A stretch of DNA of 64,000 bases from Natronorubrum sediminis (GCF_900108095.1 NZ_FNWL01000002.1:726748-790747), one strand, 5' to 3'. Positions 14,795 to 24,311 are shown, counted from the stretch's first letter. Notes: generated by a model from the letters alone, not told the origin. Program-made: numbers and translations.

Positions 14795-16732
14795 ATGACG
14801 TACCCACCACTTCGAGACTACGGCATTATCGGCAACGACGACCGCTGTGCGCTCGTCAGTAGACGGGGATCGATCGATTGGTGTTGCTTCCCACACCTCG
14901 AGTCGCCGAGCGTCTTCGCTCGACTCCTCGATGCCGACCGGGGCGGTCACTTCGCCGTCCGACCGACCGACCCCCACGAATCGAGCCATCGGTACGTCGA
15001 CCGAACGAACGTTCTCGAGACGACGTTCGAGACGACGAGCGGACAGGCGACGGTCGTCGATTTCATGCCGATTCGAGCCGACGGGCGAGAGTCGTCGGAA
15101 TCCACACAGCAGGCGATCTACCGCCGACTCGAGTGCGATCGAGGAACCGTCGACCTCGAACTCGAGTTCGCTCCCCGATTCGACTACGCGCGGACGGACC
15201 CGACGCTCGAACGGGTCGAAAACGGCGTATTGGCCACGGCCGGCGAGGACGGCGTCGACGCCGACTCTGCTGACCCGGAGCAACTCTTCTTGTACACCGG
15301 GGACGCCCTCGACGACGCCCTCGAGTTCCGTGCGTCCGAGACGAACACGGAAGCGACAGTTTCGCTCAAGGCGGGCGACTCGTGTTGGACTGGCGTCCAG
15401 TACGGCGCAACGGAGCCACTGGCATCGGTCGACCACCAGCAAGCGCTCGACGAGACGAAACGCTACTGGCGCGAGTGGCTCAGCCACCGCGATGGTGCGC
15501 CCGAATCGATGCCCGAACGGTGGCACGAGATGGTGATCCGTTCGGAACTCGCGTTGAAGGTCTTGATCCACCACGAAACGGGTGCGATTCCCGCTGCAGC
15601 GACGACGTCGGTTCCAGAAGCTATCGGTGAGCCACGGACCTGGGACTACCGCTACAACTGGATTCGGGACGCGAAGTTTACCGTACAAGCGCTTCACGAC
15701 ACCGGTCACGAACAGGAAGCGCGGGAGTACTTCGAGTGGTTTTCGGACATCGCCCAGACCGATCCAGCCGAAATCAATCCCGTCTACGGCCTCCACGGCG
15801 ACACCGGTGACGCCCTCTCCGAGCAAACGCTCGAGCACCTCGAAGGCTATCGCGAAACGGGACCGGTTCGAATCGGCAACGCGGCCGCGCCACAACAGCA
15901 ACTCGACGTGTACGGCACGATCGTTCAGGCCGTCTACGAGACGATTCAGTTCGATTCCGAGGCGATGGTCACCAACGAGGAGTGGGACGCACTTTGCGAC
16001 ATTGTCAAGTACGTCTGCGAGCACTGGGACGAGCGCGATGCCGGTATCTGGGAGTTCCGCGACGAACGGCGACACTTCTTGCACTCGAAACTGCTGTGTT
16101 GGGTTGCGCTCGATCGAGGAATCGCACTCGCGACCGAAAACGATCTCGAGGCGCCCCTCGAGACGTGGCGCGAGGAGCGCGACGCCGTCCGAGAGGCCAT
16201 CGAAGCCCGCGGCTATAGCGAACGGGCCTCGAGTTTTACCCAACACTTCGAGAGTGACGAGGCCCTCGACGCGACGGCGCTCTTGTTACCGATCTACGAG
16301 TTCCTCCCGCCGGAAGACGACCGCGTGCAGGCGACAATTGACGCCGTTATCGACCGACTGACGACCGACGACGGCCTCGTCGTCCGGTTCGTCGACAGCG
16401 ACATCCGTCGCGACGAGGAGAAAGCGTTCTTCCTCTGTTCGTTCTGGCTCATCGACGCATTGGTTCTCTCGAATCGACTCGAGCAAGCCCGAGAGTACTT
16501 CGAAAACGTCCTCGAGCGGGCGAGTCCGCTCGGCTTGTACTCCGAAAAGATCGACCCGGAAAATGATCAGTTACTCGGTAACTTCCCGCAGGCGTTTTCA
16601 CACCTCGGACTCCTCAACAGCGTCACGTACCTCGCTCGGGCCCTCGAGAGCGACGGCGACGTGACACCTGCCGATTTCGATCCTGGAAACGTCGAAACGC
16701 TCTTTCGGCGAAGCGAGTCGTCCGAGTCGTAA
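14795..16732 (+). CDS. glycoside hydrolase family 15 protein (glucoamylase/trehalase-like)
   Basis: A 645-residue cytoplasmic enzyme of the GH15 type that removes glucose from alpha-glucans or splits trehalose; which one is not clear. The N-terminal beta-domain starts MTYPPLRDYGIIGNDDRCAL and RGSIDWCCFPHLESPSVFA. The (alpha/alpha)6 barrel contains GEPRTWDYRYNWIRDAKFTV (catalytic acid region near residue 290) and, near the end, EKIDPENDQLLGNFPQAFSH, where the second acidic residue acts as base. No signal peptide is seen. The ATG at 14795 matches the family's start; upstream codons are repeat-adjacent. It is divergent from htrA across the 24-bp repeats. Confidence 0.93.
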   Translation: MTYPPLRDYGIIGNDDRCALVSRRGSIDWCCFPHLESPSVFARLLDADRGGHFAVRPTDPHESSHRYVDRTNVLETTFETTSGQATVVDFMPIRADGRESSESTQQAIYRRLECDRGTVDLELEFAPRFDYARTDPTLERVENGVLATAGEDGVDADSADPEQLFLYTGDALDDALEFRASETNTEATVSLKAGDSCWTGVQYGATEPLASVDHQQALDETKRYWREWLSHRDGAPESMPERWHEMVIRSELALKVLIHHETGAIPAAATTSVPEAIGEPRTWDYRYNWIRDAKFTVQALHDTGHEQEAREYFEWFSDIAQTDPAEINPVYGLHGDTGDALSEQTLEHLEGYRETGPVRIGNAAAPQQQLDVYGTIVQAVYETIQFDSEAMVTNEEWDALCDIVKYVCEHWDERDAGIWEFRDERRHFLHSKLLCWVALDRGIALATENDLEAPLETWREERDAVREAIEARGYSERASSFTQHFESDEALDATALLLPIYEFLPPEDDRVQATIDAVIDRLTTDDGLVVRFVDSDIRRDEEKAFFLCSFWLIDALVLSNRLEQAREYFENVLERASPLGLYSEKIDPENDQLLGNFPQAFSHLGLLNSVTYLARALESDGDVTPADFDPGNVETLFRRSESSES

Positions 16733-16866
16733 GCGACGTGTTCAGGGCGTACTCGCTTGCTCTCGACGATGTTCGGTGCTTCGACAGCGAAGACGCGAAT
16801 CCATCACGGCTGGAAAAGCGAGAAAGTTTATGCCAAAGGGGTCGGATTTGCAGACAATCAACGAGA

Positions 16867-17226
16867 ATGTCAGAACAGGCGGTCCCACAACACGTTCCCG
16901 AACGCATCCTCTGTCCGAACTGCCCAGCAGACTATCCCCAGCCGTTTTCGGAACAGCACATCTGCTGTCGACGCTGTGGCACGAGGTTTCTCGCGCCGAC
17001 AGATGCCCGAACCCCAAAAAATGCCGACGATCAGTGGGTGACAGAGAGTCCCATCGCACACGATCTCACTCGAGCGCTCGAGGGTGTCGTCGATCACTTT
17101 CCACTGATCGGCTTGAGTTTCAACCTTCTCGCAGTCCTATTGTGGCTCGGCGGATACGTCTCGTTCGAAGTCACGGTCCTCACAATTTTGCTGATCACCA
17201 GTGCGTTCGTCGCTGAACGACACTAG
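16867..17226 (+). CDS. zinc-ribbon membrane protein (119 aa)
   Basis: An N-terminal zinc ribbon (CPNC at about 16-19 and CCRRC at about 33-37) is followed by a polar linker. Two C-terminal hydrophobic segments follow: LIGLSFNLLAVLLWLGGYV and VTVLTILLITSAFVA. The arrangement suggests a membrane-anchored protein with a cytoplasmic metal-binding head. No family is recognised. The ATG at 16867 is preferred to the 16738 start, since the extra 43 residues are basic and have no ribbon. A TTTATG-like TATA element lies 35-40 bases upstream. It follows the GH15 gene on the same strand after 134 bp. Confidence 0.72.
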   Translation: MSEQAVPQHVPERILCPNCPADYPQPFSEQHICCRRCGTRFLAPTDARTPKNADDQWVTESPIAHDLTRALEGVVDHFPLIGLSFNLLAVLLWLGGYVSFEVTVLTILLITSAFVAERH

Positions 17227-17311
17227 TTGGTGCGCCCAAAACTGGCACATCGGACTCGAGTAGTTCCGCGCTGACAGGCCGACGTAAAGTGGCCCCTACA
17301 ACCTGTCTCGA

Positions 17312-18550
17312 TCAGGCTTCGTCGAAGAGTTCCTCGCCGTCGACCATCTGCTCCGCGACGACGTCCATATCCAGCGTGACCCCGAGGCCGGGTTGCTCCG
17401 GAACTTCGATGTAGCCGTCCTCGATGACGTCCTCTTCGACGAGATCGCCCCACCACTCGAGTTCGTAAGAGTGGAACTCGACGGCGAGGGCGTTCGAAAT
17501 CGCCGCTCCGACGTGGACGCTCCCCATCGTCGCGACGGGTGACGCGACGTTGTGCATCGCGACGGGAACGTAGTAGAGATCGGCCAGATCGGCGATCTTC
17601 CGCGTCTCGCGCATGCCGCCGACCTTGGGCATATCGGGGGCGATGATGTCGACAGCCTGTTCTTCGATGAGTCGACGCTGGCCGTGGGTTCGATAGACGT
17701 TTTCGCCGACGGTGATCGGCGTCGTCGTACTCTGTGTGACCTCCCGCTGCACGTCGTGGTTTTCGGGTGGCACGGGATCCTCGAGCCACCAGACGTTGTA
17801 CTCCTCGAGGCGGTTTGCCAGGCGCTTCGCGCTGTCGGCTGAAAACGTCCAGTGGCAGTCGAAGGCGACGTCGGCGCGGTGGCCGACGCGTTCGGTGATC
17901 GCCTCGACAATCGACGCTTTGTGGTCGATTTCGGGACGCCGAAGGTGTCGGTTCGCTCGATCTTTCTCGTGGCCCGAGGGCACGTCGAGGTCGAATTTGA
18001 GCGCATCGTAGCCCAGTTCCTCGACGACGCGTTCGGCTTCGTCGGCACAGGCGACGGGATCCGCCTCGTCTTCGGTGTGACAATCACAGTAGACCCGAAC
18101 CTCGTCTCTGTACTTTCCACCGAGTAACTGGTAGGCTGGCACCTCGAGAATCTTCCCGACGAGATCGTGTAACGCGACTTCGATCCCCGCGATGGCGGTG
18201 ACGGTGACGCCCCCGATCGATCCTTCGCCGGACATCTTCTGGAAGAGGTGTTCCGTAAGTCGGTCGATATCGAGCGGATTCTCGCCTTCTAGGAAGGAGC
18301 TCATTCGTTCGATTAGTTCCGGTGCGCCTGCGCCCCAGTAGGCCTCGCCGGTGCCGACGATACCCGCGTCGGTGTAGATTCGAACCAGCGTCCACGGGAA
18401 GTTGCCGTCGACCATCGTCGTCTGTACATCCGTGATCACGACGTCTCGATCCTGACCACGTTCTCGCGTGACCCCCATCGTCTCCGCCGAGAGATCCCGC
18501 ATCGTATACTCGGCGTTTGGATCACGCAGCTGCGAGTAATCGATCCCCAT
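17312..18550 (-). CDS. enolase-superfamily sugar-acid dehydratase (gluconate/xylonate dehydratase-like)
   Basis: A 412-residue mandelate racemase/muconate lactonizing enzyme-type protein. The N-terminal capping domain is followed by a barrel with KFDLDVP, the first metal ligand in DCHWTF, the second in EDPVPPE and the third in VGENVY, and a catalytic His in MHNVASP. This set matches haloarchaeal D-gluconate and D-xylonate dehydratases, which make 2-keto-3-deoxy sugar acids for the semi-phosphorylative or oxidative pathways. Choosing between them needs more than motifs. The gene stands alone; no aldolase or sugar dehydrogenase is adjacent. Confidence 0.85.
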   Translation of the reverse strand: MGIDYSQLRDPNAEYTMRDLSAETMGVTRERGQDRDVVITDVQTTMVDGNFPWTLVRIYTDAGIVGTGEAYWGAGAPELIERMSSFLEGENPLDIDRLTEHLFQKMSGEGSIGGVTVTAIAGIEVALHDLVGKILEVPAYQLLGGKYRDEVRVYCDCHTEDEADPVACADEAERVVEELGYDALKFDLDVPSGHEKDRANRHLRRPEIDHKASIVEAITERVGHRADVAFDCHWTFSADSAKRLANRLEEYNVWWLEDPVPPENHDVQREVTQSTTTPITVGENVYRTHGQRRLIEEQAVDIIAPDMPKVGGMRETRKIADLADLYYVPVAMHNVASPVATMGSVHVGAAISNALAVEFHSYELEWWGDLVEEDVIEDGYIEVPEQPGLGVTLDMDVVAEQMVDGEELFDEA

Positions 18551-18714
18551 ACCTCAACAGTCACTCGCACAGTAGTAATAGGTTTCACCCGCAGGTGACA
18601 CGGACGGGGTCGACGGAAGTGGGTGCAAAGACCGGTATTTCGTCGTGACGTGACGCCAGTGAAACGTCTTGTGACTGGTGTAGTACTTTACAGCAGGTTC
18701 GTGTAGCGCGTGCC

Positions 18715-19422
18715 ATGAGCGAGGACGAACACGAAGAGAGCCCACTCGAGCGATCGGATCAAGAGATCGGAGCCGAAATCGCGGAAGATCCTGAAACACT
18801 CATCGGGGCGCTTCCCCACTACTACCGAGGAGAGGTGGCGCAATCGACGACCTCGCAGGATCGGATCGACCAGACGACGAACTGGGCGATTACGGTGCTC
18901 GCCGCCTTGCTTTCGGTCGTCTTCTCGAGCCCCGATATGCCTGCGTACTTGCTCCTCGTCGGCATTCTCGTCCTCAGCGTCTTCCTCTCGTTCGAGGTGA
19001 GGCGGTACCGATTCTACGACATGTACCGGGCTCGAGTCCGCTTTTTCCAGGAAAATGTCTTCGCGAACGCGCTTCAGCCCGTCGGCGTCGAACACGCACA
19101 CTGGCGCGAGGAATTGAGCGAAGACCTTCGGTATCCGACGTTCAAAGTAACGGCCTGGGAAGCCCTCTCTCGGCGTCTCAGCCGGATATATGTACTCCTC
19201 TTCGTCGTCCTCGGTGTCTCGTGGATCGCGAAGGTGACCCTGTTCACGCCGGAGACGCAGTGGACGGAGGCCGCGGAGTTACCCGGAGTCCACGGCCTGA
19301 TCGTTGCGGCGGCACTCGGTGTATTCTATCTCGGAATATGCATCATCGCGTGGTGGCCCCACAGCCGGCGAGCAAAAGGGGAAATATACGGCGAAGAACC
19401 CGGCGAGTGGAAAGACGAGTGA
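18715..19422 (+). CDS. DUF2270-family membrane protein
   Basis: A 235-residue protein with the DUF2270 signature: HYYRGEV near residue 35 and DQTTNWAITVLAALLSVVFS, then EVRRYRFYDMYRARVR. There are four membrane segments: about 57-75, 82-97, 157-175 and 195-215. The function of the family is unknown; in haloarchaea it is widespread. It starts 164 bp after the divergent dehydratase. The acidic N-terminus and polar C-terminus should face the cytoplasm. Confidence 0.9.
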   Translation: MSEDEHEESPLERSDQEIGAEIAEDPETLIGALPHYYRGEVAQSTTSQDRIDQTTNWAITVLAALLSVVFSSPDMPAYLLLVGILVLSVFLSFEVRRYRFYDMYRARVRFFQENVFANALQPVGVEHAHWREELSEDLRYPTFKVTAWEALSRRLSRIYVLLFVVLGVSWIAKVTLFTPETQWTEAAELPGVHGLIVAAALGVFYLGICIIAWWPHSRRAKGEIYGEEPGEWKDE

Positions 19423-19447
19423 CGACGGCCGTCTGTGACTGGACGCG

Positions 19448-20374
19448 TCAGTCTCTCGGTGAGGGTTGCTCACTCGAGGCGTCCAGTCTGTCGATCGTCC
19501 GTGGAACGCGATCGAGATCGACACCGAGTTCGTCCGTGACCGCCAGGACGGCGCGCTTTTCGGCCGCTCGACGTTCGATCGCCGCGGGACCGACCGCTAG
19601 TTCGATTCGGCTCGAGCCGTCGTCTCGAGTCGTCCGGCCGACGACCGTCACCGGTCCGACTTCGCGCGTGTTCCGGACGTGGGTTCCGTCGCAGGCGGTC
19701 ACGTCCCACGAGCGGCGCGTGTCAGCGAAGGACGAGCCGTTTCCGTTGCCCGATTCGTCACGGTTACCGATCGTCACGGTCCGAACGCGGCCGCTCTCGA
19801 CGGCGGCCGCCGTTCGCTCCTCGTCGAAGGTAATTTCCTCGCGCTCGCGGGCGTCTTCGATCGACACGTCGTCCCACGACACCGGCCTCGATTCCCAGAC
19901 GACGCGGTTGATCGACGCGTCCAGTTCGATCAGCGCCTCGTCGTCGATCGACCCCGTCTCGAGGTCGAGACCCACCGTTTCCTCGCCGATTTCGTGGCCG
20001 ACGTAGGTCGCCTCGGCTGGCTCGAGGACGCGTCTCGCCGCGCCGTAGCAGATGTGACTGGCCGTGTGAGCGCGCATACAGTACATGCGAAACGACCAGT
20101 CGATCGAACAGAGGACGTGATGGCCGGTCCGAAAGGACGGCTCCGTCTCGAGGACGTGGACGTGCTCGCCGTCGACCGTGCGCACGTCGTCGACGGAGAC
20201 TCCGCCAATGGTTCCGCGATCCGCTGGCTGCCCGTCGCTCGCCGCGTAGAAAAAACTCGTCTCGAGCCAGACACGTCGGCCGTCGATGGCCGTCACTTCG
20301 GTTTCGAATCGCGTGGTGTAGGGCTCTCGAGCGGCCCGTTGTCCGATCATTAGAGGGACTCTCTCTGCAGCCAT
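19448..20374 (-). CDS. alaX: alanyl-tRNA editing protein (AlaX family)
   Basis: A stand-alone editing domain that hydrolyses Ser- or Gly-tRNA(Ala). The N-terminal part has the barrel-type sequence FFYAASDGQPADRGTIGGV. The zinc ligands are HTASH (HxxxH, near residue 103) and ACDGTHVRNT, where the Cys and His complete the site; CGGTH is the more usual form. The length of 308 is that of the longer AlaX type with a C-terminal extension. The ATG at 20374 is chosen over 20350 because TATATC at 20403-20408 is at leaderless spacing. It runs convergent to the DUF2270 gene (25 bp between stops). Confidence 0.92.
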   Translation of the reverse strand: MAAERVPLMIGQRAAREPYTTRFETEVTAIDGRRVWLETSFFYAASDGQPADRGTIGGVSVDDVRTVDGEHVHVLETEPSFRTGHHVLCSIDWSFRMYCMRAHTASHICYGAARRVLEPAEATYVGHEIGEETVGLDLETGSIDDEALIELDASINRVVWESRPVSWDDVSIEDAREREEITFDEERTAAAVESGRVRTVTIGNRDESGNGNGSSFADTRRSWDVTACDGTHVRNTREVGPVTVVGRTTRDDGSSRIELAVGPAAIERRAAEKRAVLAVTDELGVDLDRVPRTIDRLDASSEQPSPRD

Positions 20375-20402
20375 CAAAAGTCTGACTGCCGACTCGCTCG
20401 AG

Positions 20403-20408
20403 TATATC
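20403..20408 (-). promoter_or_regulatory. TATA box of alaX
   Basis: GATATA on the minus strand, about 29-34 bases before the ATG at 20374. Confidence 0.5.
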
Positions 20409-20443
20409 GGGTTCGAAGACGGCTCAACTAGTCGATGCCAGGG

Positions 20444-20974
20444 TTATTCTGCGAGCGAGACGTCGAGATACTCCTCGAGTGCGTCGATCAAGCGGCCGCC
20501 GACGCCGGCTTGCGTCGCCCGACCTTGCTCGACTGCGAGGAGGTCTTTTTCGCGAGCGCCGAGTTCCTCGGCAAGTTCGTCGCGCTGGAGGCCGGCGTCC
20601 TGTCGCGCTTCGGTGAGCGTCTCGCCGTAGTCGGTGACGAGATAGGGAAGTGGGTCGTCGTCGTAGTTCGTGCCCTCTTTCTCCCAGTGCTCGGAATCGC
20701 CGTCCCAGACGGGATTCGCCTTGGCGACGTTCTGGGCGGCCTTTTGCTTCCGACTCGGTTCGTCGTTCGAGCGGCCGCTTCCCCCGCTTTGTTGTCCGCT
20801 GCGCCGACGGGAGGACGATTGCTTCTGGGTGTCGTCGTGTGGCGCACACTCCGAACAGACCTCGAGTTCGGCCCCGGCGACGCTCGCACGTCGAAGCGAG
20901 TCGCTCTCGGCACCACAGAGTTCGCAGTTCGTCCCGCTGCCGCCCGATGCGGAACCGGTCGAATACTTAGCCAT
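20444..20974 (-). CDS. multiprotein bridging factor aMBF1-like transcription factor
   Basis: A 176-residue archaeal MBF1. An N-terminal zinc ribbon (NCELCGAES and VCSECAPH) is followed by a Ser/Arg/Gln-rich linker and a C-terminal cro-type HTH: LVTDYGETLTEARQDAGLQR, then DELAEELGAREKDLLAVEQG. The eukaryal counterpart bridges activators and TBP; in archaea it is thought to touch translation and stress. The ATG at 20974 is chosen because the ribbon begins soon after it. An upstream ATG at 20998 adds eight residues. Confidence 0.9.
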   Translation of the reverse strand: MAKYSTGSASGGSGTNCELCGAESDSLRRASVAGAELEVCSECAPHDDTQKQSSSRRRSGQQSGGSGRSNDEPSRKQKAAQNVAKANPVWDGDSEHWEKEGTNYDDDPLPYLVTDYGETLTEARQDAGLQRDELAEELGAREKDLLAVEQGRATQAGVGGRLIDALEEYLDVSLAE

Positions 20975-21070
20975 GGTATCCTTTGGCACCTGTCGCATTT
21001 CAAATCACCGCCTCGAGACCAGCCAGTTGCGTGTGACCCCGGCGCAGGCATGGGGACAAAGGAAAGGGCT

Positions 21071-21078
21071 TTTATAAT
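21071..21078 (+). promoter_or_regulatory. TATA box of tRNA-Leu
   Basis: TTTATAAT, about 40 bases before the mature tRNA 5' end, as expected for a transcript with a short leader. Confidence 0.65.
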
Positions 21079-21115
21079 CACACTGGATACGATTGAGTGC
21101 AGAAAGACACAGCGA

Positions 21116-21200
<85 letters not shown>

Positions 21201-21207
21201 TCGCACG

Positions 21208-21246
21208 GGTGGACGATGTCCACCAATTGCGAGGCGGGTTACCGCC
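21208..21246. terminator. two hairpins just downstream of tRNA-Leu
   Basis: GGTGGAC-GAT-GTCCACC (21208-21224) is a perfect 7-bp stem, and GGCGG-GTTA-CCGCC (21233-21246) is a 5-bp stem. They start 7 bases after the tRNA end. They could aid 3' processing or termination, though no T-run follows. Confidence 0.35.
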
Positions 21247-21432
21247 GAGCACAACGATGCAGGTGATTTCCCTTCGCGGACATCACCCACGCATAACTTC
21301 TGAGGAAAACTACACCGAACAGTGCCAGCGCTGTCGTGTGATCAGTTCGGATCAGTACCGGAACGTGTACTCGAATGGAATTGACTCGAGTGGGACAGTA
21401 ACCACTAACCCGTCTCGCTCGAAGGTCGATGT

Positions 21433-21996
21433 ATGGAATACGTTTCTCGAGAGCGCGTGGCTCCGCTCACGGCGATTTTGAGCGTCGTCTCGCTCGCGGT
21501 CGTCTTCGCGGCTGCGGGTGGGCGAGTGCCGCCCTCGACGGTTCCGGCGGCCCCCGAGTGGGTTCTCGACGCGATTCCCCACGTCAACGTCGCGATTAGT
21601 GGGGCCGCAATCGGGACGATCACGCTCGGGTGGCGAGCGATTCGTCGCGGGAACGTCGCCAGACACCGACTCGCGATGCTTGGCTCGTTCGGGCTGTTCG
21701 CGAGCTTTCTCACGCTCTATCTCTACCGGCTGGTCGCGACCGGCGGGGCACAGCCGTTCCCGGGCCCCGACATCGTCTACCAGTTCGTCTACCTCCCAAT
21801 CCTCGCGGTTCACATCCTCCTTGCGATCGTCTGCATTCCGCTGGTGTACTACGCGCTGTTACTCGCCTCGGCGTACCCGATCGAGGAACTTCCGCGGACG
21901 AGCCACGCCCGTTTCGGTCGGTACGCGGCGTCGCTGTGGCTCGTCTCGTTCTCGCTGGGAATTGTCGTCTACATCCTCTTGCACGTCGTGTACTGA
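21433..21996 (+). CDS. DUF420-family membrane protein (cytochrome oxidase-assembly-like)
   Basis: A 187-residue protein with five membrane segments. The DUF420 motifs are PHVNVAISGAAIGTITLGW, then RHRLAMLGSFGLFASFLTLY, and HILLAIVCIPLVYYALLLA. The conserved His residues in PHVNV, RHR and HILL are thought to bind metal or heme, as in the related CtaM/YozB proteins that help cytochrome oxidase assembly. No oxidase genes are adjacent, so the role is from family knowledge only. It begins 232 bp after the tRNA-Leu and is followed by a methyltransferase on the same strand. Confidence 0.88.
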   Translation: MEYVSRERVAPLTAILSVVSLAVVFAAAGGRVPPSTVPAAPEWVLDAIPHVNVAISGAAIGTITLGWRAIRRGNVARHRLAMLGSFGLFASFLTLYLYRLVATGGAQPFPGPDIVYQFVYLPILAVHILLAIVCIPLVYYALLLASAYPIEELPRTSHARFGRYAASLWLVSFSLGIVVYILLHVVY

Positions 21997-22167
21997 ACGC
22001 GCTCGTTCTCATACTCGAGTGAATCGGCCTGCAATTGCTCTCCAGCCGTGTCGCTCGAGACTGTCCCCAGCACTCACACCGAGCGCGGCCTCGCCGAGAA
22101 GGCCTAGTTGCTCCACTCGTCGAGTCAGTGATACAACACTTATGCGGGTCGCGGAGAATCGTGTCGT

Positions 22168-22758
22168 ATGCTCCCCGAGATCGGTTCGGAACTGCTGTCA
22201 ACGGTCGCCCTCCTCGCCGCCATCGGTGTTTGGATCGTTTCGGACTGGTCTATCGCCTTCGCTCACCGCGGAACGGCCGACGACTCGAGAGATCAGGGCT
22301 CGAAGTACGCGATCGGCGCAGCCGTCGTTGGAGGCGTCCTCGCGGCCGTCCTGCTCTCGCAGATAGCCCCCAGCCTCAGCGTTCCTGCGCCGACCGTTGC
22401 ATTCTGGCTCGGAGTAGGGGCGATCCTGCTCGGCGTCGTCCTCAGACAGTACGCTGTTCGCACGCTCGGAGACGGGTTCGACCTCGAGGTGCGCGTCGAC
22501 GCGGCGGACGAGGTGGTCGATTCCGGTCCGTATCGGTGGGTTCGCCACCCTTCGTACACAGGCGCGCTGCTGTCGCTGGTCGGCGTCGGGATCACCGTCG
22601 GAAACTGGCTGAGCATCGCCGTCGCCCTCCTCGCCGGGATCGCGGGCTACGGCTATCGAATTCGCGTCGAAGAACGAGCCTTGCGCGAGACGCTCGGTGA
22701 GCGATACGCCGCGTACGCGAACCGGACGCCGTACCGACTCGTTCCCGGCATCTGGTAA
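22168..22758 (+). CDS. isoprenylcysteine carboxylmethyltransferase (ICMT)-family membrane protein
   Basis: A 196-residue integral membrane protein with four to five helices and the C-terminal SAM-binding signature of the ICMT/PEMT family: SGPYRWVRHPSYTGALLS, EERALRETLG and ERYAAYANRTPYRLVPG. Archaeal members are broadly assigned as protein or lipid methyltransferases; the substrate is unknown here. It ends 10 bp before the stop of purF, convergent. The ATG at 22168 is the first start and begins a normal hydrophobic N-terminus. Confidence 0.88.
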   Translation: MLPEIGSELLSTVALLAAIGVWIVSDWSIAFAHRGTADDSRDQGSKYAIGAAVVGGVLAAVLLSQIAPSLSVPAPTVAFWLGVGAILLGVVLRQYAVRTLGDGFDLEVRVDAADEVVDSGPYRWVRHPSYTGALLSLVGVGITVGNWLSIAVALLAGIAGYGYRIRVEERALRETLGERYAAYANRTPYRLVPGIW

Positions 22759-22767
22759 CGACCGAGG

Positions 22768-24279
22768 TCAGTCGTCCGCGTGCATCGTTCGGCCCTCGAG
22801 TTCGGGCCGCGTGACGTCTCGGTCGGTCGCCTCGCCGTCGATGTCGTAGGGGTACTCCCCGGTCACACAGCCCAGGCAGAGATCGATTCGGTCGTTGCCG
22901 AGCACTTCCGCGACGGCGTCGGTCGAGAGGTACGCGAGACTGTCCGCGTTGATGGTGTCGCGAATCTCCGTCGTCGATTTGTCCGAGGCGATGAGTTCCT
23001 CGCGGGTGGCCATGTTGATTCCCATGTAACAGGGAGCGACGATTTCGGGTGCACCGATTCGGACGTGGACTTTCTCGGCCCCGCAATCTTTGAGCAGTTG
23101 CACGAGTTGTGTCGAGGTAGTGCCACGGACGATACTGTCGTCGATGACGGTGACCGTCTTGCCTTCGATCGTCGATTTGATTGGGTTGAGTTTGAGACGA
23201 ACCGCGCGCTCGCGTTCGCCCTGAGTCGGCATGATGAACGTCCGTCCGACGTAGCGGTTTTTCATCAGCCCTTCTGCGAACTCGACGCCGTTATCGCTTT
23301 CCTCGCGCAGGTCGCCGTCAGCCGTCGTCTCGCTCGCGGCGTCGGCGTACCCCGAGGCGAACGCCCGTCCGGAGTCGGGGACGGGCATCACGACGTCGCT
23401 CTCGACGCCGCTTTCCTCCCAGAGCTTGCGGCCGAGGTTTCGGCGCGCCTCGTAGACCAGCGTCTCGTCGATGACGCTGTCCGGGCGCGCGAAGTAGACG
23501 TGTTCGAAAAAGCAGTGGGCGGTGTTGTCCTCCTCGACGAGTTGGTAGGAGTCGAAGCCATCGCCGTCCTCTCGCAAGACGACGAGTTCACCGGGTCGCA
23601 CGTCGCGAACGAGGTCGCCGTCGAGCGTATCGATCGCGGCCGACTCAGAGGCGAGCATGTAGCCGTCCTCGAGTTCGCCGATACACAGCGGGCGGTTACC
23701 CTGCGGATCGCGCACGCCGAGTATCGTGTCGTCGTGGCTGATCGCGAGGGCGTAAGAGCCGTGGATCCGCCCCATTGTGCGCTTGACCGCGCGGACGAGG
23801 TCCTCCTCGAGTAAGTTGCGCGCGAGGTCGTGGGCGATCACTTCGGTGTCACCGTCGCTCGTAAAGGCGTGGCCGACGGCGGCGAGTTCGTCGCGGATCT
23901 CGTCGGCGTTGACGAGGTTGCCGTTGTGTGAGAGCCCGAGCGAGCCGCTCTTGAACGAGACGGAGAAGGGTTGGGCACACGAGGAGTCGACCGAGCCGGC
24001 AGTCGGATACCGGACGTGACCGATCCCGGTCGCGCCGTTGAGAACGTCGAGGTCGTCCTCGTCGAACACCTCGCCCACCAGTCCCATGTCGACGTGGCTG
24101 TGTTGCTGGAAGCCGTCGTGCGTGACGATTCCGGCGGACTCCTGGCCGCGGTGCTGGAGTGCATAGAGTCCGTAGTACAACGGTCGTGCCGCGTCTCGAC
24201 CGTCGAGTGAGACGCCGACGACGCCGCACTTTTCGGTCATTCCTGTTCGCCGGGGAGTTTCGCCCCGCCCATCAGTCAT
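22768..24279 (-). CDS. purF: amidophosphoribosyltransferase PurF
   Basis: Makes phosphoribosylamine from PRPP and glutamine, the first step of purine synthesis. The mature enzyme begins at Cys 18 (EKCGVVGVSLDGRDAARP), and the 17 residues before it would be a cleaved propeptide. The glutaminase domain has LYALQHRGQESAGI. The phosphoribosyltransferase loop is VTVIDDSIVRGTTS. Cysteines in HCFFEHVYF, PCYMGIN and CLGC resemble the iron-sulfur ligands of the Bacillus-type enzyme. The ATG at 24279 is chosen because a TATA box (ATAAAAAT, 24304-24311) sits 25-32 bases upstream. An inner Met (residue 14) would be a second possible start. Confidence 0.96.
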   Translation of the reverse strand: MTDGRGETPRRTGMTEKCGVVGVSLDGRDAARPLYYGLYALQHRGQESAGIVTHDGFQQHSHVDMGLVGEVFDEDDLDVLNGATGIGHVRYPTAGSVDSSCAQPFSVSFKSGSLGLSHNGNLVNADEIRDELAAVGHAFTSDGDTEVIAHDLARNLLEEDLVRAVKRTMGRIHGSYALAISHDDTILGVRDPQGNRPLCIGELEDGYMLASESAAIDTLDGDLVRDVRPGELVVLREDGDGFDSYQLVEEDNTAHCFFEHVYFARPDSVIDETLVYEARRNLGRKLWEESGVESDVVMPVPDSGRAFASGYADAASETTADGDLREESDNGVEFAEGLMKNRYVGRTFIMPTQGERERAVRLKLNPIKSTIEGKTVTVIDDSIVRGTTSTQLVQLLKDCGAEKVHVRIGAPEIVAPCYMGINMATREELIASDKSTTEIRDTINADSLAYLSTDAVAEVLGNDRIDLCLGCVTGEYPYDIDGEATDRDVTRPELEGRTMHADD

Positions 24280-24303
24280 GGATGTGTGTAGGCGATCCAG
24301 TCG

Positions 24304-24311
24304 ATAAAAAT
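24304..24311 (-). promoter_or_regulatory. TATA box of purF
   Basis: ATTTTTAT on the minus strand, 25-32 bases before the ATG at 24279; it decides the start choice. Confidence 0.6.
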
